From NCBI RefSeq assembly GCF_900105985.1, contig NZ_FNUB01000005.1, positions 186,001 to 250,000 on the forward strand: 64,000 nt of DNA, given 5' to 3'. This DNA comes from Tenacibaculum sp. MAR_2010_89. Its GTDB lineage: Bacteria > Bacteroidota > Bacteroidia > Flavobacteriales > Flavobacteriaceae. The notes below the pieces were generated by a model, which saw only the letters and a list, made by a program, of their open reading frames with translations, had not been told where the DNA came from and did not search any database. How positions within the stretch are numbered: position 1 is the stretch's first letter; each line of letters starts with the position of its first letter. Shown here piece by piece: positions 35,015-44,385 of the stretch. The translations under genes and the position numbers were made by a program.

Positions 35015-36736
35015 ATGAAGTACCTAAAAGTAATAATATTATATTTTTTATTTTTCTGTGCAGTTACAATTTCTGCACAGGAATTTAAAGATAGCATTTA
35101 TAAAAAAGAACTTATACAACTTTCAGATTCTTTACAAAACAGTACTGAAATAAGGAAGAGTATTTCTTTTATGAAAAAAATGCTGTTTTTAGCAGAAAAA
35201 AACAAAGATACTTTTAGAATAATACAATTTTTACACACCATTGGAAGGAGAAGTCAGTTTATAAGTGAAAACCATTCTTCTATTGTTTTCTTTAAAAAAG
35301 AACTTGCTCTTTTAAAAAATAACAACTTAAACTTTAAAGAAAAAGACTTACTAAATAAAGCTAAAATAGCTCCAATAGAAGTTTTAGCACAATTAGGAAA
35401 TAATTATTCTGCAATAGGAAACACTACATTAGCTTTAGATTATTTTTATAAAAGTGAAAGTATTGCAGAAAAAGAAAATTTAGAATTTTACAAAGCCGTC
35501 ATACCAATACTTATTGGGGGAGTAAAATTTAAAGCTAACAACTACAAAGATGCTTTAAAAGAATATAAAAGAGGGTACAAATTTCTGAACGAAACAACTA
35601 AAATAGATACTGCTAACAAACGATTTAATTCTTCTTTAACTTTAATATCTATTAGTAATACTTATCTAAAACTAAACCAATTAGATTCTGCAAAGCTTTC
35701 TATAAAAAAGGGTATTGAAAAAGGCTTAGATACAATCAATGGTTTGGTTCGCATTAACTTTCAATCGCAAATTGGGCGTATACTTTTAGAAGAAAAAAAG
35801 CACAATGAAGCTCTTACTCAGTTTTTAAAACTAAAGAAAATATCTGATGAATATGATATAAATTCAGGCATTACCTACTATTACAAAGATTTATCTGAAG
35901 CATACACTAAGGTTTCTCAATACGACTCAGCAATTGCTGTTATGCATAAAGGTATTGATATAATGAAAACCAAAACTAAAGAGTTTAATTTGGTTGAAGA
36001 TTACAAAGCCTTAGCCAAAATATACAAGCTTTCTGGGAATATAGAAAAATCAAATAACTACTACGAAAAGTATGTACTAAATCAATCTATTTTAGACAAA
36101 GAAAGAAGGGAGATTCTTACCTCTTTCCATAATAAAGAAATAGAAAATTTAGCATCAGAAAAAAAAATTCAACAAAAAAACATTTCTTATTTAGCAATAA
36201 GCGGTGCATTAATAATTGCCTTATTACTCTTATTTTTATTTAAAACTTCTAAAAAAAACAAAAAGGACTCTGCTTCTTTTAATGAGTTAATAAATAAAAT
36301 ACAACAGTTAGAAGAACAGCAAAAAATTATTGACACTAAAGATAAAACAATAGAAGAAAAAAGTACTTTAGATATAAACCCTGAAACTTATCAAGAAATT
36401 TTATCTGGCTTAAAAAAACTAGAAGAACACAATTATTTTTTGAAACAGGATTGTAATTCATATAATGTAGCTAAAAAAATAAAAACTAATACTTCATATT
36501 TATCTAAAGTAATAAACGCGCATTATCAAAAAAATTTCAACACATACATTAATGATTTAAGAATTAATCATGCTGTATTAAAGTTAAAAGAAAACAAACA
36601 ATTTAGAGCTTATTCTATTCAATCTATCTCAGAAGAAATTGGATATAAAAGTACAGATTCTTTTACTAAATATTTTAAAAGAAGAACAGGATTACTTCCT
36701 TCAGTTTATATTAAAAAACTGAATTCCATTTCATAA
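35015..36736 (+). CDS. TPR-repeat, membrane-anchored AraC family regulator
   Basis: This 573-residue protein has a signal-anchor (VIILYFLFFCAVTISAQ) and several TPR-like helical repeats (about 70-350, with LDYFYKSESIAEKE and YDSAIAVMHKGIDIMKT). One membrane helix follows (about 391-407, AISGALIIALLLLFLF). A coiled linker leads to a C-terminal AraC-type HTH (about 470-573) with ISEEIGYKSTDSFTKYFKRR. The TPR region is probably periplasmic and the DNA-binding domain cytoplasmic, so it may sense peptides or envelope state. Its targets are unknown. Confidence 0.88.
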   Translation: MKYLKVIILYFLFFCAVTISAQEFKDSIYKKELIQLSDSLQNSTEIRKSISFMKKMLFLAEKNKDTFRIIQFLHTIGRRSQFISENHSSIVFFKKELALLKNNNLNFKEKDLLNKAKIAPIEVLAQLGNNYSAIGNTTLALDYFYKSESIAEKENLEFYKAVIPILIGGVKFKANNYKDALKEYKRGYKFLNETTKIDTANKRFNSSLTLISISNTYLKLNQLDSAKLSIKKGIEKGLDTINGLVRINFQSQIGRILLEEKKHNEALTQFLKLKKISDEYDINSGITYYYKDLSEAYTKVSQYDSAIAVMHKGIDIMKTKTKEFNLVEDYKALAKIYKLSGNIEKSNNYYEKYVLNQSILDKERREILTSFHNKEIENLASEKKIQQKNISYLAISGALIIALLLLFLFKTSKKNKKDSASFNELINKIQQLEEQQKIIDTKDKTIEEKSTLDINPETYQEILSGLKKLEEHNYFLKQDCNSYNVAKKIKTNTSYLSKVINAHYQKNFNTYINDLRINHAVLKLKENKQFRAYSIQSISEEIGYKSTDSFTKYFKRRTGLLPSVYIKKLNSIS

Positions 36737-36970
36737 AATAATACTTTATAAAAACAAAAACTATGAGTTTTCACCCTAAATTTATAAAATTAGGGTTTAG
36801 TTATCTTCTTAAAAAACATCTTCATAAATAGAATACAATACATTGAAAAACAATCAGTTATAACCGTTCCGTGTTCCCTATTTTTCTAAAAACAGGCTTC
36901 ATTAACTTGTAATACACATTTTTAAATCAAATCTTTGTACAAGAAATTAAACACAAGATTAATTCTAATA

Positions 36971-37363
36971 ATGATGAAAAAAACACCAAAAACAATATTT
37001 ATACTTTTTATATTTTTAACACTAGGAGGTTTATTTGGTTACACTGTTAGTTCTTCATTACATTCAATTGATAAATCTAAAAGCATACTTAAGGCATTAA
37101 AAGAAAATTGTAATTGTAAAGAAATAAACCAAGTTCTATATGCTACAGGTATTCAATATGGAAAAAACGGTTTAAGTACTGAGAAAGGAGAATATGAATT
37201 AATTGATTGTGAGTTTTCATCTTTAAAAAAAGAAGTTGAAAGAATTCAACAAATATTAAATAATAAAATTGACAACTTTAATCAAGTTGATTTATTAGAA
37301 TTCGACTTCATAAATGGTAAAAACTCAAAAACTGTAATTATTAAAAAAGGGATTATTCAATAA
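36971..37363 (+). CDS. Hypothetical single-pass membrane protein
   Basis: The protein has about 130 residues, with an N-terminal membrane segment (TIFILFIFLTLGGLFGYTV). A polar mostly helical remainder includes a C-x-C motif (NCNCKE). No family is recognised. The frame extends to a TTG at 36935, but that TTG lies inside an AATCTTTG box that looks like a promoter element, so the tandem ATG ATG at 36971 is preferred. Two micro-ORFs follow. Confidence 0.6.
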   Translation: MMKKTPKTIFILFIFLTLGGLFGYTVSSSLHSIDKSKSILKALKENCNCKEINQVLYATGIQYGKNGLSTEKGEYELIDCEFSSLKKEVERIQQILNNKIDNFNQVDLLEFDFINGKNSKTVIIKKGIIQ

Positions 37364-37374
37364 ATAAAAAAATT

Positions 37375-37452
37375 ATGATAGTAGTAATAACAAAAATAAT
37401 ATTGGTAACTGTAAGTTTTGTTTTAATCGTTTTACAAAATATTTTTCGATAA
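37375..37452 (+). CDS. Micro-ORF A: 25-residue hydrophobic peptide
   Basis: It begins at the ATG at 37375 and ends with TAA at 37450-37452. The peptide is almost fully hydrophobic (MIVVITKIILVTVSFVLIVL, then QNIFR). Its stop overlaps the ATG of the next micro-ORF as TAATG. It is too short to tell from chance on sequence alone; the evidence is the coupled arrangement and membrane-like composition. Confidence 0.35.
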   Translation: MIVVITKIILVTVSFVLIVLQNIFR

Positions 37453-37556
37453 TGTTCAAAAATCAATTACACAATAAAAATCAACTTTACGTTTTTATTA
37501 TTGCAGCAATAATAGCTGCAATAAAATATGTAGTACTAGAGATATTCTTTAAATAA
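37452..37556 (+). CDS. Micro-ORF B: 34-residue membrane peptide
   Basis: The ATG at 37452 overlaps the stop of micro-ORF A. The peptide has a polar start (FKNQLHNKNQ) and one membrane segment (YVFIIAAIIAAIKYVVLEIFF). The hairpin terminator at 37596 lies 40 bases downstream, consistent with an expressed short operon. Confidence 0.35.
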   Translation: MFKNQLHNKNQLYVFIIAAIIAAIKYVVLEIFFK

Positions 37557-37595
37557 ACAGCATATTTAGGCTAATGAGTATTTACTATATAAAAA

Positions 37596-37630
37596 AAACA
37601 GCATCTGAAAAAAATCTAAATGCTGTTTCT
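37596..37630 (+). terminator. Rho-independent terminator after the micro-ORFs
   Basis: The 9-bp stem AAACAGCAT / ATGCTGTTT has an A-rich loop and a T-rich end. Downstream, 37631-37756 is AT-rich with no gene seen. Confidence 0.7.
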
Positions 37631-37756
37631 TAACTTAAGGGAAAAAAATTTTATCGGGGATCGATGTTTCAAACATACACTATTTTTTTAAAACACACAA
37701 TTAACATAAAATTTATTTTTTATTAACATATAATTTACATTGGATATAAATAATAC

Positions 37757-38401
37757 TTATGCCCATTCAATAAAAAACTGTTTCAAAAATACTTCCATAA
37801 AATCATGCCTTTCTTGAGCTATTTTTCTTCCCGTATTGGTATTCATTTTATCTTTTAACAATAAAAGCTTTTCATAAAAATGATTTATTGTTGGTGCTTT
37901 AGACTTCTTATACTCTTCTTTAGTCATAGATAAATTAGGAAGTATACTAGGATTATAAATCTCTCTATTCTTAAACCCTCCATAATTAAAACAACGAGCA
38001 ATTCCTATAGCACCTATTGCATCTAACCGATCAGCATCTTGAATAACATCAAGTTCAGCAGATTTAAATTGTTGCTTAAAATTACCTCCTTTATATGAAA
38101 TATTGGTAATTATATTTTCTACATGTACTATAACATCATCATTAACCTTTTTAGTTTCTAAAAAGAATCGTGCTTTTTTCGGTCCTACTGTCTCATCTCC
38201 ATCATGAAATTTACTATCAGCTATATCATGTAATAAAGCACCTAAAGCTACTACAAATTCATCTACATCTTCTTTTTCAGCAATTAGTAAAGCATTTTTA
38301 TAAACCCTTTCAACATGAAAAAAATCATGTCCTCCTTCTGCTCCTTTAAGCGTTTCTTTTACAAAAGTTATTGTACTATTTATAATTTCTTTTTTATCCA
38401 T
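37757..38401 (-). CDS. HD domain phosphohydrolase
   Basis: From the ATG at 38401 the protein has 214 residues. It shows the HD-domain metal ligands: His in HDFFHVERV (about 25-32), the HD pair in ALLHDIADSKFHDGD (about 57-72), and Asp in QDADRLDAIGAIGIARCF (about 120-137). It belongs to the cytoplasmic YedJ-like HD hydrolases, probably acting on a nucleotide. The frame reaches 38419, but MDKKEIINS is the natural N-terminus. A minus-strand TATTTTTG lies 4 bases upstream. Confidence 0.9.
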   Translation of the reverse strand: MDKKEIINSTITFVKETLKGAEGGHDFFHVERVYKNALLIAEKEDVDEFVVALGALLHDIADSKFHDGDETVGPKKARFFLETKKVNDDVIVHVENIITNISYKGGNFKQQFKSAELDVIQDADRLDAIGAIGIARCFNYGGFKNREIYNPSILPNLSMTKEEYKKSKAPTINHFYEKLLLLKDKMNTNTGRKIAQERHDFMEVFLKQFFIEWA

Positions 38402-38473
38402 AAAACAAAAATACATCAAATAAAAAACCCTAAGCTAATGCCTAAGGTTTTCATTTTTGTTAAAAATAAAAGT

Positions 38474-39481
38474 TTACGCCAAAACTTTATTTTTTAATAT
38501 GCTGTTTTTAACCAAATACTCAGCTATTTGAATTGTATTAGTAGCAGCTCCTTTACGTAAATTATCAGAAACTATCCACATATTTAATGTATTTGATTGA
38601 GATTCATCTCTTCTAATTCTACCTACAAAAACTTCATCTTTATTATGAGCGTTAATAGGCATTGGATACACATTTTCTTTTACATTATCTTGAACTATAA
38701 CTCCTTCAGTTCCTGCCAAAATCTCACGTACTTTAGTCAAATCAAAATCATTTTCAAATTGAATATTTACAGATTCTGAATGCCCCCCAGCTGTAGGAAT
38801 TCTAACCGCTGTAGCAGTAATAGAAAAAGAATCATCACGTAAAATCTTTTTTGGTTCCTTTACCAACTTCATCTCTTCTTTAGTATATCCGTTTTCTAAA
38901 AAAATATCACAATGAGGTAAAGCGTTTCTTCCTATTGGGTGTGGATAAGCCATTTCTCCTTCAACTCCAGCTTCTTCATTATCTAATTGCTGAACAGCTT
39001 TTACTCCTGTTCCTGAAACTGATTGATACGTTGAAATTACAACACGCTTCATTCTATACTCTTTATGCAATGGGCCTAATGCCATTACCAATTGAATTGT
39101 AGAACAGTTTGGGTTTGCTATAATTTTATCTTCTTTCGTTAATACATCACCATTAATTTCAGGCACCACTAATTTCTTAGTCGGATCCATTCTCCATGCT
39201 GATGAATTATCGATAACCGTCGTTCCAACTTCAGCAAATTTTGGAGCCCACTCTAAAGAGGTTTCTCCCCCAGCTGAAAATAAAGCAACATCTGGCTTCA
39301 TTTCTACAGCTGTAGCTAAATTTACTACTGAATACTCTTTTCCATTGTAAGGTAATAATTTACCTACTGAACGTTCAGACGCAACAGGAATCAACTCTGT
39401 TACTGGAAAGTTTCGTTCTGCTAATACTTGTAACATTACATTACCTACCATTCCGGTAGCTCCAACAACTGCTACTCTCAT
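38474..39481 (-). CDS. asd: Aspartate-semialdehyde dehydrogenase
   Basis: This 335-residue NADPH enzyme converts aspartyl-phosphate to aspartate semialdehyde for Lys, Met, Thr and diaminopimelate synthesis. Seen are the nucleotide motif VVGATGMVG (about 5-13), the catalytic Cys126 in NPNCSTIQL, and the substrate region RIPTAGGHSE (about 247-256). The length is normal. It sits 55 bp upstream of the HD hydrolase start on the same strand, so the two may be co-transcribed. Confidence 0.96.
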   Translation of the reverse strand: MRVAVVGATGMVGNVMLQVLAERNFPVTELIPVASERSVGKLLPYNGKEYSVVNLATAVEMKPDVALFSAGGETSLEWAPKFAEVGTTVIDNSSAWRMDPTKKLVVPEINGDVLTKEDKIIANPNCSTIQLVMALGPLHKEYRMKRVVISTYQSVSGTGVKAVQQLDNEEAGVEGEMAYPHPIGRNALPHCDIFLENGYTKEEMKLVKEPKKILRDDSFSITATAVRIPTAGGHSESVNIQFENDFDLTKVREILAGTEGVIVQDNVKENVYPMPINAHNKDEVFVGRIRRDESQSNTLNMWIVSDNLRKGAATNTIQIAEYLVKNSILKNKVLA

Positions 39482-39649
39482 TGTTTTTTAATTTTATAGT
39501 GTGTTATAACTGTTTATATAATAGTTACAAAGGTTTAAAAAATAACTATTAGTTGTATATTAAATTTAGGTTTTTTTATAGCCACGTTTAATTATTATCA
39601 AATTAAGATCAAAAAGCCATATTTTAAACAACAAAGTTCAAAAAAGCAG

Positions 39650-39657
39650 TATCTTTG
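39650..39657 (+). promoter_or_regulatory. -7 promoter box upstream of trhO
   Basis: TATCTTTG followed by C fits TAnnTTTG(C), 52 bases before the trhO ATG. No TTG at the expected -33 spacing. Confidence 0.5.
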
Positions 39658-39709
39658 CCATGATCTTATAAAGAATCACAATATATTTTGTTTAACTAAA
39701 AAGTATAGC

Positions 39710-40741
39710 ATGCAACTGTACAACAAGTTAAGTGCGATAGAACGCGCTGCACTAATTGACGAAGCGGGAAAAGACCGTTTAACTATTTCATTCTATCAAT
39801 ATCATAAGATAGAAAACCCACAATTATTTAGAGATAAATTATTCCTAGAATGGAATGAATTAGATGTACTAGGAAGAACCTATGTATCTAACGAAGGTAT
39901 TAATGCTCAAATTTCTGTTTCTTCTGACAGAATGATTGAATTAAAAAATCAATTAGATGCCATTTCTTTTCTAAAAGATATACGTTTAAACGTAGCTGTG
40001 GAACAAGACAATAAATCATTTTTAAAATTAAAAGTTAAAGTCCGTAATAAGATTGTTGCTGACGGATTAAATGATAATACATTTGATGTTACTAATAAAG
40101 GTGTTCATTTAAGCGCTAAAGAATTTAATGATATGTTAGCAAACCCTAACACCGTTTGTGTAGATATGCGTAATCATTATGAAAGTGAAATTGGTCATTT
40201 TGAAGGAGCTGTAACACCTGATGTTGATACTTTTAGAGATTCTTTAGATATTATTGAAGAAGACTTAAAAGACCATAAAGAAGATAAAAATCTTTTAATG
40301 TATTGTACGGGTGGAATTCGTTGTGAAAAAGCATCTGCCTACTATAAACACAAAGGATTTAAAAATGTTTTTCAATTAGAAGGAGGTATCATAGAATACA
40401 CTCGTCAAGTAAAATCAGAAGGCATAGAAAACAAGTTTTTAGGAAAGAATTTTGTTTTTGATCATAGAAGGGCAGAAAAAATTACTGATGATGTAATTTC
40501 AAACTGTCATCAATGTGGAAAATCTTGTGATACACACACTAATTGTGCCAACGAAGGTTGTCATTTATTATTTATTCAATGTGATGATTGTGCTGAAAAA
40601 ATGGAGAATACATGTTCTTCTAAGTGCCAGGAAATAATTCAACTACCATTTGAAGAACAAAAAGAGTTGCGTAAAGGAACTCATGCTAGCAACAAAATTT
40701 TCAAAAAAGGACGTTCTGAAGCTTTAAAATTTAAAAAGTAA
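39710..40741 (+). CDS. trhO: tRNA uridine(34) hydroxylase, rhodanese-related
   Basis: This 343-residue protein of the TrhO/YceA family makes 5-hydroxyuridine at tRNA position 34. It has an N-terminal acylphosphatase-like part (FYQYHKIENP ... RTYVSNEGINAQIS) and a rhodanese domain (VCVDMRNHYESEIGHFEGA). The active loop is CTGGIRCEKA with Cys199 and Cys205. The C-terminal Cys-rich region (CHQCGKSCDTHTNC, then QCDDCAEK and SSKCQE) looks zinc-binding and is commonly seen in this family. Confidence 0.93.
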   Translation: MQLYNKLSAIERAALIDEAGKDRLTISFYQYHKIENPQLFRDKLFLEWNELDVLGRTYVSNEGINAQISVSSDRMIELKNQLDAISFLKDIRLNVAVEQDNKSFLKLKVKVRNKIVADGLNDNTFDVTNKGVHLSAKEFNDMLANPNTVCVDMRNHYESEIGHFEGAVTPDVDTFRDSLDIIEEDLKDHKEDKNLLMYCTGGIRCEKASAYYKHKGFKNVFQLEGGIIEYTRQVKSEGIENKFLGKNFVFDHRRAEKITDDVISNCHQCGKSCDTHTNCANEGCHLLFIQCDDCAEKMENTCSSKCQEIIQLPFEEQKELRKGTHASNKIFKKGRSEALKFKK

Positions 40742-40833
40742 GACAAACGTTTTTTCACGAAACAATCAAATACTCTTTAAAAGTAAAATAGTTTAACTAA
40801 AAAGCTATAATTACAATTTCAAACATAAATTCT

Positions 40834-40861
40834 AAAGCTCTCAATTGAGAGCTTTTTTTAT
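40834..40861 (+). terminator. Rho-independent terminator after trhO
   Basis: AAGCTCTCAATTGAGAGCTT is a perfect palindrome followed by a T run. Its TTG (40845-40847) also lies 23 bases before the ctaA -7 box and could serve as the -33 element. Confidence 0.85.
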
Positions 40862-40870
40862 GCTTTTTTG

Positions 40871-40878
40871 TATCTTTG
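40871..40878 (+). promoter_or_regulatory. -7 promoter box of ctaA, abutting the trhO terminator
   Basis: TATCTTTG fits TAnnTTTG, 15 bases before the ctaA ATG. A TTG lies 23 bases upstream inside the terminator hairpin. Confidence 0.6.
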
Positions 40879-40893
40879 TAAAAACTTTTTTGG

Positions 40894-41937
40894 ATGAAAA
40901 AACATTTTCCTCTTATAGTAAAAATTTCATTAATTTCTGTTTATTTAATTTTTTTAGCTGGTTCTGTTGTTCGTATGACTGGATCTGGAATGGGATGCCC
41001 TGATTGGCCAAAATGTTTTGGATATTACATTCCACCAACTTCTGAAGAACAAATTACCTGGCAACCTAATACCAATTATAATAAAGGGATGATTATTGTT
41101 AAAGATGATATGCTATTTGTTGCCGAAAACAATATAAAAACTACTAATGAATTTAATACTAATAATTGGGGAAAATATACCAAACACTCGTATGCTAAAT
41201 TTAATAAATATCATACCTGGACAGAATACATAAACCGATTAGCATCAGTTTTATCTGGCTTTGTCTTTTTATTTTTAATAGTTGGAGCAAGTAAATTCTG
41301 GAGAGAAAATAAAACAATTCCTTTAGTAGCCTTTGGAGCTTTCTTTTTAATGTTATTTGAAGCCTGGCTAGGAAAAACTGTGGTTGACACAAATTTAAAA
41401 CCAACTGTTATTACTATTCACATGGTTGCCGGATTAATTATTGTTGCTTTATTATTATGGCTTTTATTTATAGTTTCAGGAAAAAACCAAGCAAAAGTAA
41501 GTTCAGACGACACTCCAAAATACAACTCGTTATTTAATAAACTTTTAATAGCTTCAGTAGTTTTTTCATTGATACAAATTGCTATGGGAACACAAGTAAG
41601 ACAGTTTATCGATGAACAAGTAAAACTATTTGGATTCGATAATAAAGAGTATAGTTTAATGGAACCTAATTTTAAATTTTACTTTCATAGATCATTCACT
41701 ATAGCTATTGTATTAGTTAACTTAGGAATGTTTTATCTAAACCAAATTAAAAACTTAGGTTATAATTTAGTAAACTGGATTCTTTTTCTAATCTTTTTAG
41801 AAACCATTACAGGTATTTTAATGTACTATGCTGAATTCCCTTTAGGAACACAAGCAACTCACTTATTAGCTGGAGCTATTTTATTTGGGTTACAATTTTA
41901 TTTATGGTTGCAAAGTAAAAAAACGTTCACTAATTAA
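40894..41937 (+). CDS. ctaA: Heme A synthase (COX15/CtaA)
   Basis: This 347-residue polytopic membrane enzyme oxidises heme O to heme A for cytochrome oxidase. It has the N-terminal signature GSVVRMTGSGMGCPDWPKCFG (first 20 residues of that motif at about 22-41). Heme-ligand histidines are expected in YHTWTEYINR (about 107-116), TIHMVAG (about 173-179), FHRSF and THLLAG (about 322-327). An insert of about 60 residues after the first helix is typical of Bacteroidota. The usual neighbour cyoE is not here; the next gene is a convergent YIP1-like protein. Confidence 0.93.
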   Translation: MKKHFPLIVKISLISVYLIFLAGSVVRMTGSGMGCPDWPKCFGYYIPPTSEEQITWQPNTNYNKGMIIVKDDMLFVAENNIKTTNEFNTNNWGKYTKHSYAKFNKYHTWTEYINRLASVLSGFVFLFLIVGASKFWRENKTIPLVAFGAFFLMLFEAWLGKTVVDTNLKPTVITIHMVAGLIIVALLLWLLFIVSGKNQAKVSSDDTPKYNSLFNKLLIASVVFSLIQIAMGTQVRQFIDEQVKLFGFDNKEYSLMEPNFKFYFHRSFTIAIVLVNLGMFYLNQIKNLGYNLVNWILFLIFLETITGILMYYAEFPLGTQATHLLAGAILFGLQFYLWLQSKKTFTN

Positions 41938-42490
41938 AAACAAAATAAAGCCAAAACCAAAGTACTGGTAAAACCAAAATGGCACTATTAATAGCACTTT
42001 TTAAATAAGAATATTGATTAAATTTCTTTAACCCTAAAACCAGAATTTTAAGGGATAATAGACTAAAAACAATAGCGTTCCAAAAACTTAATAGCCTAAA
42101 ACTATCAAAATCTACCATTTGACTAGTATACATTCCTCTTAAAACAAATTTAAAAGAATCTCCTATAATTATAGGGATTAATGCATAAGCGTATAATGAG
42201 CAAATTTCAACATAAGACGCTTTCCCTTTTAGTAATTTCCCTATCTTATGGATAATTAGACTAAAAATAATTCCTAAAAATACACTTATTAAAATAGCTA
42301 GAACAAGAAGATACAAGTTATAAAAAAAAGAATATTTAGCGTTTTCTTCATGAAAATTAAGAAGAAATCTTACAATACTAAAAAAAGAAAAAATAGTTAA
42401 CGTTTCTCTATATAAATCATCTTCATATTTATCATCTAAAATATCTATACCTTTTGATGTTTTAAACATCAAATAAAATATCATTCTCAT
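41930..42490 (-). CDS. YIP1-like polytopic membrane protein
   Basis: This 186-residue protein has about five membrane segments and the pattern of the YIP1/DUF1282 family (VEICSLYAYALIPIIIGD). Its 3' end overlaps that of ctaA by 8 bases. The second in-frame ATG (42484) could also be used. The function of bacterial YIP1 proteins is not established. Confidence 0.7.
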   Translation of the reverse strand: MRMIFYLMFKTSKGIDILDDKYEDDLYRETLTIFSFFSIVRFLLNFHEENAKYSFFYNLYLLVLAILISVFLGIIFSLIIHKIGKLLKGKASYVEICSLYAYALIPIIIGDSFKFVLRGMYTSQMVDFDSFRLLSFWNAIVFSLLSLKILVLGLKKFNQYSYLKSAINSAILVLPVLWFWLYFVFN

Positions 42491-42520
42491 TCTTGTAGCA
42501 ATTTCTTTTTTAACTTCTTC

Positions 42521-43072
42521 TTAATTCTCCCACTGAAGACTTTCCATCATACGAATCATATCTTTTTTAATATGCTCTACAGCTGGTAAAATAGAATCAT
42601 AATTTGGTTTTATATAAAAAAACAAAGACCCTTTCATAAAATGCTTGGTACTATCAGTTACATGAAACTGTATTTGTGATGCAGCATTCCCTGCTATCTC
42701 ACACATTTTCCCATATACCTTATTCTCTTTATTAGAAAAATCTCTCCATGAAATATGATCAGCTTTCACAGTATGTTCTAGCACCAATTTTTCAGCCTCT
42801 ACTAACAACTCTTTTAAATTATTATCTATTGGTCTATAGGTTATGTCAACAGATGCTTTAAGTTTTGGATACTGAATTTTCAACCAATTTTTAGGTAAAT
42901 CTTTTATAGTTGCACTTTTTGCTACATCAAAATAATAAGGCTTACTCATGTTCAACTTATTATACCCCAACTCTGGATATTCTAAACTTAAATATGCTTT
43001 AGGCTTTGGTGTAGTTTCTTCTCCACAACTTATCATTATAAGTGCTACTAAAAGCAAAAGTGTTTTACGCAT
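42521..43072 (-). CDS. gldD: Gliding motility lipoprotein GldD
   Basis: This 183-residue lipoprotein (lipobox LIMISCGEE, Cys about 16) matches GldD by its opening after the Cys (PKAYLSLEYPELGYNKL), the central SWRDFSNKENKVYGKM and the end RMMESLQWEN. GldD is needed for gliding motility and is part of the type IX secretion-linked machinery of flavobacteria. Its first 8 bases overlap the 3' end of gldE, the usual partner. Confidence 0.93.
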   Translation of the reverse strand: MRKTLLLLVALIMISCGEETTPKPKAYLSLEYPELGYNKLNMSKPYYFDVAKSATIKDLPKNWLKIQYPKLKASVDITYRPIDNNLKELLVEAEKLVLEHTVKADHISWRDFSNKENKVYGKMCEIAGNAASQIQFHVTDSTKHFMKGSLFFYIKPNYDSILPAVEHIKKDMIRMMESLQWEN

Positions 43073-44366
43073 TTCGTGTTGCTTTAACTTGTTTTATCCG
43101 TTTTTTATCTAACGCTTCAATAGTAAACGTATAATTACTAAAGTTTATTTTCTCTCCCTTTTTAGGAAATTTCCCTGAAACTTCTAAAATAAATCCAGCT
43201 AAAGTTTCACTCTCACCTTTTTCTTCTTCAAACTTTTCTTCGTCATCATCTCCTAAAACTTTACAAAAATCTCTAATTGTTATTTTTCCATCAAAAATAT
43301 AATTGTTTTCATCTAACTTAGAATATGATAAATCTTCATCATCAAACTCATCATTAATATCACCAACTATTTCTTCAATTACATCTTCAAGTGTAACAAT
43401 ACCACTAGTTCCTCCATATTCATCAACAACAATTGCTAAATGTTTTTTCTTCTCTTGAAATTCACTTAATAAATCATCTAATTTTTTATTTTCAGGAACA
43501 AAAAAAGGTTCTCGAACTAAAGATTGCCATTTGTAAGTAGTTTTATTTAAATGCTGCAGCAAGTCTTTTGCATATAAAACACCTACAATTGTATCAATAT
43601 TTTCATGATAAACAGGATTACGCGAATACCCATTTTTTAAAATAATTTTAAGTACTTCTGCATAACTAGTTTCATCAGAAATAGCACAAACATCGGTTCT
43701 TGGTTTCATTATTTGTACTGTTTCAGTATTTCCAAAAGTTACTATTCCTTCTAAAATTTTCTGCTCTTCCTTTGTAGTGGCATTATCTGATGTTAATTCT
43801 AACGCCTGAGATAGTCTTTCAACTGACAAATTATTGTTTTTATTTCCTAGTTTATTTTCAACAACACTTGTTAACTTTATAAGCGGAGAACTTAATGGTG
43901 TTAAAATAGCATTTAACAATTGTATCGGTTTTGCCATAAAATTAGCAAACTGCATAGATCTTCTTGTTGCATATACCTTAGGTAAAACCTCTCCAAACAA
44001 TAAAATTAAAAAGGTCACTAATACTACTTCAATAAAAAACTTCACCCCAGAAGATAGTTCGCTAAAAAGAACTTCACCAAGTGAAGCAAAAATTAGAACT
44101 ATTAAAATATTTATAAAGTTATTAGTTATTAATATTGTTCCTAACAGTTTCTTAGGATTCTCAAGTAGCTTTACAACAATACTTTTTCCTTTCGATTTTT
44201 CAGAAAGGTTATCAATTTCAATTTGTGAAATAGAGAAAAAAGCAACTTCTGTTCCTGATATTAAAGCTGAACAGATTAGTAAAACTAGTAAAACAACAAA
44301 ATTAAGTGTTGTTAACCAATTAATACTTAAATAGATATTTAAAAACAGTTCGGGGTCTGGGTCCAA
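43065..44366 (-). CDS. gldE: Gliding motility-associated protein GldE (CNNM/CBS family)
   Basis: This 433-residue protein has an N-terminal CNNM domain with about four membrane helices (SALISGTEVAFFSIS, about 33-47). A CBS pair follows (about 215-340, MKPRTDVCAIS and LAIVVDEYGGTSGIVTLEDV), then a CorC/HlyC transporter-associated domain at the C-terminus. GldE is the flavobacterial gliding paralogue of this family. The start is TTG at 44366 (MDPDPELF), 20 bases after the ssb stop. It overlaps gldD. Confidence 0.93.
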   Translation of the reverse strand: MDPDPELFLNIYLSINWLTTLNFVVLLVLLICSALISGTEVAFFSISQIEIDNLSEKSKGKSIVVKLLENPKKLLGTILITNNFINILIVLIFASLGEVLFSELSSGVKFFIEVVLVTFLILLFGEVLPKVYATRRSMQFANFMAKPIQLLNAILTPLSSPLIKLTSVVENKLGNKNNNLSVERLSQALELTSDNATTKEEQKILEGIVTFGNTETVQIMKPRTDVCAISDETSYAEVLKIILKNGYSRNPVYHENIDTIVGVLYAKDLLQHLNKTTYKWQSLVREPFFVPENKKLDDLLSEFQEKKKHLAIVVDEYGGTSGIVTLEDVIEEIVGDINDEFDDEDLSYSKLDENNYIFDGKITIRDFCKVLGDDDEEKFEEEKGESETLAGFILEVSGKFPKKGEKINFSNYTFTIEALDKKRIKQVKATRNA

Positions 44367-44385
44367 AATTTAAATTTTAATTAAA

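Noticed and set aside
36935..36970. TTG start at 36935 for the small membrane protein
   Set aside because: The TTG is inside an AATCTTTG promoter-like box and the ATG pair at 36971 is followed by a proper signal-anchor.
38420..38450. Possible terminator after asd
   Set aside because: The arms around CCTAAGC do not pair consistently when checked base by base.
43834..44334. 166-residue open frame antisense to gldE
   Set aside because: It is explained by the codon pattern of gldE on the other strand.
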